Positions 59,510-64,000 of a DNA stretch of 64,000 nt are shown piece after piece. This stretch comes from CAWBJP01 sp963789165. GTDB taxonomy: Bacteria; Actinomycetota; Acidimicrobiia; IMCC26256; BP-133. Positions within the stretch are counted from its first letter, which is position 1, and each line of letters begins with the position of its first letter. The notes beneath the pieces were generated by a model. It saw only the letters and a program-made list of their open reading frames with translations, searched no databases and was not told the origin of the DNA. The position numbers and the translations under genes were made by a program. The stretch is taken from the NCBI GenBank assembly GCA_963789165.1, contig CAWBJP010000012.1, forward strand, positions 62,001-126,000, in the 5' to 3' direction.

Positions 59510-62500
59510 ATGGATTGTCCTCGTTGCCGGTCGGCGAACCGGCAAGGTCGGCGGTTCTGTGGTGAGTGCGGTGCTTCACTCCTGGTGGAGTGCCCGGCGT
59601 GCGGGTTCGGCAACGAGGCCGACGAGCGGTTCTGCGGGGGTTGTGGCGCGGCGCTGGGGGCGGAGCCAGCGCCTCTGGTAGCTCCGCCGGCGGCGGAGCG
59701 CGAGCGGCGGCAGGTCACCGTCCTGTTTGCCGATGTCGTCGGTTTCACGCCGCTGTCGGAGCGGTTGGACCCGGAGATCGTCCACGAGATGATGGACGGG
59801 TGCCTCGCTCTGCTCAGCAGGGAGGTGGAGCGCTACGGGGGCCGGGTCAACGCCTTCACCGGCGACGGCGTGATGGCCCTCTTCGGCGCGCCCCTGGCTG
59901 AAGAGGACCACGCCATCCGGGCTCTCCATGCCGCCCTGGCGATCCAGGAGCACCTCCCCCGCTATGCGGACGAGGTCGAGCGCCGTCACGGCGCCGAGTT
60001 CCGGATGCGGATCGGGGTGAACAGCGGTCTCGTCCTGGCCGGCGGCATCGGCGAAGGCACCTCGGTCGAGTACACGGCGCTGGGGGACACGATCAACATG
60101 GCCGCCCGGCTCGAATCGGCCGCGACACCCGGTGGTGTCCTGGCCGGCGAGTCGACCTATCGGGCGGCGGGCGAGGCGTTCAGTTGGGAGCCGGTTGGCC
60201 CACTCACGTTGAAGGGCAAGTCGGAGCCGGTCGTTGCCTACGAACCCGTGGCTGCCAGTGCGGGGCAGAGCCGGTTCGAAGCCCTGGCCCAGCGGGGCCT
60301 TACCAGTTTTGTTGGCCGCCAGGCGGAGTTCGACGCGCTGCTGCGCGCCTGGGAGCGGGCGGCCGCCGGTCACGGCCAGATCGTCTCGGTGGTGGGCGAG
60401 GCGGGTCTGGGCAAGAGCCGGCTCCTGCACGAGTTCAAGACCGAGATGGCCAAGCGGGAAGCACCGCTCTTCGAAGGGTCGTGTTTCACCTACGGGGAGG
60501 CCATCTCCTACCTGCCCTTCCTGGAGATCGTGCGCCATGTCGTCGGGATCGACCCGACCGTCCCGGCCGCCGAGACCAGCGCCTTGCTGGACGGCCATCT
60601 CGCCCGACGGGCGCTCGGCCCGGAGCCAGCCCCGTACCTCCACCACCTGCTGGGCCAGGATCCCGGCGACGAGCTCCTCGCCCGCCAGTCGGCGTCCGTG
60701 GTCCGTCAGCGCACCCTCGATGCCGTGCGGGACCTCATCCTGGCCGAAGCCGCCGAGGACGCACTGGCCCTGGTGGTCGAGGACGTCCACTGGATCGATA
60801 AGGCCTCCGAGGACCTGCTGTCGGTGCTCGTGGAGTCGATCTCGGAGGCGCCCGTCCTGCTCCTGCTCGTCTATCGGCCCGAGTACCTGCGAGCCTGGGG
60901 CGACGTGGCCTATCACGCCGAGGTGAACCTGTCCCGCCTCGGAGGCGTCAACAGCGCCGCCATGGTGCGGGCCATCCTCAACAAGTCCTACGCCCAGCGG
61001 GTGTCGCTGGAACGGCTCTCCGGCGAGGAGAGCCAGGCCATGATCCGTCAACTGCTCGGCACGGCGACGATCCCGACCGAGCTGGAGCGCCTGGTCGAGA
61101 GCCACGCCGACGGGAACCCCCTCTTCATCGAGGAGCTCATCCGGGATCTTGTCGAGTCCGGGCACCTGGTGCGGGACGGCGAGGGCTACGCCCTCACCCG
61201 CCAGGCCGAGGAGATCAACCTGCCCACCACCGTCCAGGGGCTGTTCCTGGCCCGGAGCGACCGGCTCGAGCCGGAGCTCCGCAACCTGCTGCAGGTCGCC
61301 TCGGTGCTGGGTCGGGTCTTCAACTTCTCGCTCTTCGGAGCGGTGGCTGGGCTGCAGAGGGACGAGCTCGAACGGGCCCTGCTCCAACTCGAGGACCTCG
61401 ACTTCGTTTACCAGAGCGCCCTGGCGCCGGAGCGCCAGTACTCCTTCAAGCACGTCCTCGCCCAGGAAGCCATCTACCAGACGCTCGTGCGGCCGCGGCG
61501 CGAAGCCCACCACGCCGCCGCCGGAAAGGCCATCGAAGATCTCTACTCCGATCGGCTCGACGAGTGGATCGAGATCCTGGCCCACCACTACACCCGCAGC
61601 GGCGACGATGCCAAGGCCCTCGCCTCCCTGGAACTCGCCCATGGCAAGGCGAGCGGTGACTATGCCCTCGCCGAGGCCAAAGGGTTCTTCGAGGAGGCCA
61701 TGCGGCTCCTCGACCGGGCACCGGACACGCCAGAACACAGGACCCAGCGGGTCCGGTTCCTGGCCTCCGAGTTCATCGTGCACTTCCTGCTGTTCGAGAT
61801 TCCCGCCTTCATCGAGCTCGCCACTCGTCACCAGGAGCTCGCCGACAGCATCGACGACCTCGGCCTCCGCGGTCTCTTCTACGAGAAGCTCGGTCACTGC
61901 CAGTGGTTCCTCGGCCGTCTCGTCGAGAGCCTCGACACAACCCAACGAGCGGCGGAGATGTGCGAAGCGGGCGGCAACACCTCGGGCGCCGGGCAGGCCT
62001 ACACCAACCTCGAATCGGTCCACTTGGGTCTGGGCAACTTCGCCGAGGTGGACGGCTGGAAGCAGAAAGCGCTCCGGGCGTTCGAGCGAGACTACGACCC
62101 GTTCCACTACATGTTGGCCCGCATGATGTCGGCCTGGGCTCACGTCATGCGGGGCTCGTGGTCCGACGCCGTCGAGGAATGCAAGGAAGCCATGCGCGCC
62201 GGTCAGGAGCACGACGATCCCGGGATCATCAGCTTGTCCGCCCTCTTCCTGTGCATCGCCTACACCGGCGAGGGACGGTACGAGGAAGCCCAGTCCAATG
62301 GCGAACTCGCCGTCCTGAAGGCCCCGACCCTTGCTGAGACCGTCTGGTCGAAGTTGGTCCTCGCGAGCGTGTGGTGCCGCATGGGCCAGGCCGAACGGGC
62401 CATCGAGACACTCGTGCCGCTCGGTCCGCTCTACGACGCCTCCCAGATGGCCATCGGCCAGATCCTCTATGCCTGTTACCTCGGGGAGGCCTACTGCCGG

Positions 62501-62881
62501 ACCGGTCGTCTGAAAGAAGCCGCCGAAACGCTCGAAGGAGCGATCGAGCACACTGAGCGGATCGGGTGGCCGTACTGCCTCGGTTACGCCCTGCGTCTCC
62601 GTGCCGAGGTCGTCCGGAAGGCCGACTCCAGCGAGCAAGGGCGTCTGCGTGCGTCGGAATACTTCGAGCGGGCCATGGGCGTGCTTGCCGAGATCGGAGC
62701 GGAGAACGAGCTTGCCCTTGCCCAGTGCGGCTACGCCAGGTTGTGCCGCGAGAGCGGCGACAGCCACAAGGCCCGCCGGTACTACCTCACCGCGCTGGAG
62801 ACGCTCGAGCGGCTCGGCTCGCTGGCCGAGCCACCGATCATTCGCAAGGCGCTCGCCGAGCTGAACGAAGTCGCCTCCTGA
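59510..62881 (+). CDS. Zinc-ribbon-adenylate cyclase-AAA ATPase-TPR protein
   Basis: A 1,123-residue signalling protein. Two zinc ribbons at the N-terminus (Cys3/6/17/20 and Cys28/31/42/45), a class III cyclase (about 65-250: VLFADVVGFTPLSER, FTGDGVMALFGAP, YTALGDTINMAARLESA), an AAA/STAND ATPase (Walker A GEAGLGKSRL near 300; Walker B LALVVEDVHWID), then TPR-like helices to the end. No LuxR domain is present, unlike the protein at 21315. ATG at 59510. It likely integrates a signal into cyclic nucleotide output. Confidence 0.88.
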   Translation: MDCPRCRSANRQGRRFCGECGASLLVECPACGFGNEADERFCGGCGAALGAEPAPLVAPPAAERERRQVTVLFADVVGFTPLSERLDPEIVHEMMDGCLALLSREVERYGGRVNAFTGDGVMALFGAPLAEEDHAIRALHAALAIQEHLPRYADEVERRHGAEFRMRIGVNSGLVLAGGIGEGTSVEYTALGDTINMAARLESAATPGGVLAGESTYRAAGEAFSWEPVGPLTLKGKSEPVVAYEPVAASAGQSRFEALAQRGLTSFVGRQAEFDALLRAWERAAAGHGQIVSVVGEAGLGKSRLLHEFKTEMAKREAPLFEGSCFTYGEAISYLPFLEIVRHVVGIDPTVPAAETSALLDGHLARRALGPEPAPYLHHLLGQDPGDELLARQSASVVRQRTLDAVRDLILAEAAEDALALVVEDVHWIDKASEDLLSVLVESISEAPVLLLLVYRPEYLRAWGDVAYHAEVNLSRLGGVNSAAMVRAILNKSYAQRVSLERLSGEESQAMIRQLLGTATIPTELERLVESHADGNPLFIEELIRDLVESGHLVRDGEGYALTRQAEEINLPTTVQGLFLARSDRLEPELRNLLQVASVLGRVFNFSLFGAVAGLQRDELERALLQLEDLDFVYQSALAPERQYSFKHVLAQEAIYQTLVRPRREAHHAAAGKAIEDLYSDRLDEWIEILAHHYTRSGDDAKALASLELAHGKASGDYALAEAKGFFEEAMRLLDRAPDTPEHRTQRVRFLASEFIVHFLLFEIPAFIELATRHQELADSIDDLGLRGLFYEKLGHCQWFLGRLVESLDTTQRAAEMCEAGGNTSGAGQAYTNLESVHLGLGNFAEVDGWKQKALRAFERDYDPFHYMLARMMSAWAHVMRGSWSDAVEECKEAMRAGQEHDDPGIISLSALFLCIAYTGEGRYEEAQSNGELAVLKAPTLAETVWSKLVLASVWCRMGQAERAIETLVPLGPLYDASQMAIGQILYACYLGEAYCRTGRLKEAAETLEGAIEHTERIGWPYCLGYALRLRAEVVRKADSSEQGRLRASEYFERAMGVLAEIGAENELALAQCGYARLCRESGDSHKARRYYLTALETLERLGSLAEPPIIRKALAELNEVAS

Positions 62882-62956
62882 CCCGATTGGCGCTCCCAAC
62901 AAGGCGCGCGGTCAAGGATGTCGGGGAGCGCGTGACGTCCTCGGGTCGGAAGGCCC

Positions 62957-64000
62957 TCAGCGCAGGCGGCGCAGCGCCTTCTCGGCGTACATGGAGGCGT
63001 CGGCCCGGGCGATCAGGTCCTCGATGGAGCAGGGCCCGTGACCGTCGTAGGTCGACATCCCGATGCTCAGGGCGAGGGGCGGGAAGCAGGTCTCCCGGGC
63101 GTCGAGGGCATCACGCAACCGCTCGAGGGCAGCCTTGGCAGCCGTCCCGTCACGGGGTACGAACACGGCGAACTCGTCGCCGCCGAGGCGGGCGACCAGG
63201 TCCGCCTCCCGGAAGGTGGCGGATAGCAGATCGGCTATCTCAACCAGCGCCTGGTCGCCGGCGGCGTGGCCGTGGGTGTCGTTGATCTCTTTCATGTTGT
63301 CGAGGTCCATGTAGATGAGAAGCGCCGTCTCGCTCGCCCGCTGCGCCACCCGCAGCAGCTGCTGGCCCACGGTGACGAAGGCCCGGCGGTTGGCCAGTCC
63401 GGTGAGGTCGTCCTTGAGGGCCAGGCGGGAGAGCTCCTCCTCCACCTGCTTGGGCTCGGTGACGTCCTGGAGGAAGCCGGTGACGACGCTGGGCCGGCCG
63501 TCGCCGCTGGGGCCACCCTCACACCACATCCAGCGGCGGGCCCCGTCCGGGCGGATGAGGCGGAAGGCGAAGCCCGGCACCGTCCCGCCCCGGGCTGCTT
63601 CCCGGAACCGGTCGGTGACCAGCTCCTGGTCTTCGGGGACCACCATGGTGTGCACGGTTTCGAAGGACGTCTCGACCTCGCCCTGGGCGACGCCGAGGAT
63701 GCGGAACATCTCCGGCGACCACTCCACCGCCTCTGCGGTCAGGTCCCACTCCCAACTGCCCACGTTGGCCAGCGCCTGGGAGCGGTGCAGTAGTGCGGAG
63801 CTGCGCTGGATGTCCCGCTCGGCCCGGCGCATGCGCCCGACCGTGCGGGCGATCGTCTCCGCCACCAGAACGCACACCGGGACGGCCACGGTGACCGACG
63901 AGAGGGCGCCGTCGGGGGCGCCGTCTGAGACGAGCCCTGGGATCATGTAGGCCATGGTGGCCAGGGGGGCGAGGAGAAACGACGTGCGGGGCGGGTGGTG
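62957..64000 (-). CDS. PAS-GGDEF diguanylate cyclase, 5' end outside the window
   Basis: The visible protein has hydrophobic helices at its N-terminal side, a PAS domain (about 55-165 of the visible part; NVGSWEWDLTAEAVEWSPEM, then RRWMWCEGGP and PAC-like VVTGFLQDVTEPKQ) and a C-terminal GGDEF domain with DDLTGLANRRAF, YMDLDNMKEINDTHGHAAGD and LGGDEFAVF. The active-site signature GGDEF is intact, so it should make cyclic di-GMP. An ATG occurs at 63955, but the frame stays open to the window end with membrane-like sequence, so more helices probably lie upstream. Confidence 0.9.
   Translation of the reverse strand, partial: HHPPRTSFLLAPLATMAYMIPGLVSDGAPDGALSSVTVAVPVCVLVAETIARTVGRMRRAERDIQRSSALLHRSQALANVGSWEWDLTAEAVEWSPEMFRILGVAQGEVETSFETVHTMVVPEDQELVTDRFREAARGGTVPGFAFRLIRPDGARRWMWCEGGPSGDGRPSVVTGFLQDVTEPKQVEEELSRLALKDDLTGLANRRAFVTVGQQLLRVAQRASETALLIYMDLDNMKEINDTHGHAAGDQALVEIADLLSATFREADLVARLGGDEFAVFVPRDGTAAKAALERLRDALDARETCFPPLALSIGMSTYDGHGPCSIEDLIARADASMYAEKALRRLR

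Noticed and set aside
59576..62902. Open frame of 1,108 codons on the minus strand
   Set aside because: Antisense to the cyclase-ATPase gene with clear zinc-ribbon, cyclase and Walker motifs; no family features in the antisense product.

Overview
The window is about 70% G+C and densely coded, with many GTG starts and ATGA/GTGA gene overlaps. The gene families point to an actinobacterium (Actinomycetota), plausibly an uncultured lineage near Acidimicrobiia: an F420-type PPOX protein, a mycothiol-type DinB protein, a LtrA membrane protein, a SNF2 helicase and cyclase-ATPase regulators. The lineage is an inference. I see no rRNA, complete tRNA, CRISPR array, transposase or phage genes.

Layout. 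1-4.6 kb: end of a methyltransferase, a UbiA-like membrane protein, a MOSC/2Fe-2S ferredoxin pair and a broken winged-helix gene. 4.6-8.5 kb: a PadR regulator and ABC ATPase/FtsX permease operon whose permease is broken by a 40-nt tandem duplication. 8.5-16.9 kb: DinB protein, AbrB/PIN toxin-antitoxin pair with a large palindromic operator, a secreted Leu/Gly repeat protein, a frameshifted SNF2 gene and a rhodanese lipoprotein. 17-28 kb: small enzymes, a membrane-anchored copper radical oxidase, a cyclase-ATPase-LuxR regulator, a secreted protein, aldo/keto reductase, thioredoxin, CPBP protease and a crotonase.

28.4-41.2 kb is the most striking part, a copper-respiration locus. On the minus strand lies an aa3-type cytochrome c oxidase operon (ctaC, ctaD, ctaE, ctaF) ending in a membrane protein with three tandem blue-copper domains. 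Diverging on the plus strand are a cupredoxin/beta-propeller protein, a CopC-CopD fusion, a small cupredoxin, heme O synthase (ctaB), and two paralogous Cys-bearing winged-helix regulators that flank a small stress-like protein. The genes together look like copper import, heme maturation and blue-copper electron transfer serving one terminal oxidase.

41-64 kb: HerA-like ATPase, DUF1697, a hotdog-hotdog-cyclase fusion, psuG, an unlisted 40-residue Cys-rich protein, a PfpI-DUF427 fusion, aldo/keto reductase, GNAT, bacterioferritin-like protein, epimerase, cold-shock genes (DEAD helicase, CspA), LtrA, an LPXTG-anchored protein with a repeat-bearing leader, a second ABC exporter, PPOX protein, a frameshifted DODA-type dioxygenase, a zinc-ribbon cyclase-ATPase and a PAS-GGDEF protein running off the end.

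A 16-bp dyad, TCCG-N8-CGGA, lies about 35-65 nt upstream of three minus-strand genes, with a degenerate fourth copy before ctaC; it may mark a small regulon. At least five genes carry frame breaks, so either the assembly has indel errors or there is a run of young pseudogenes.
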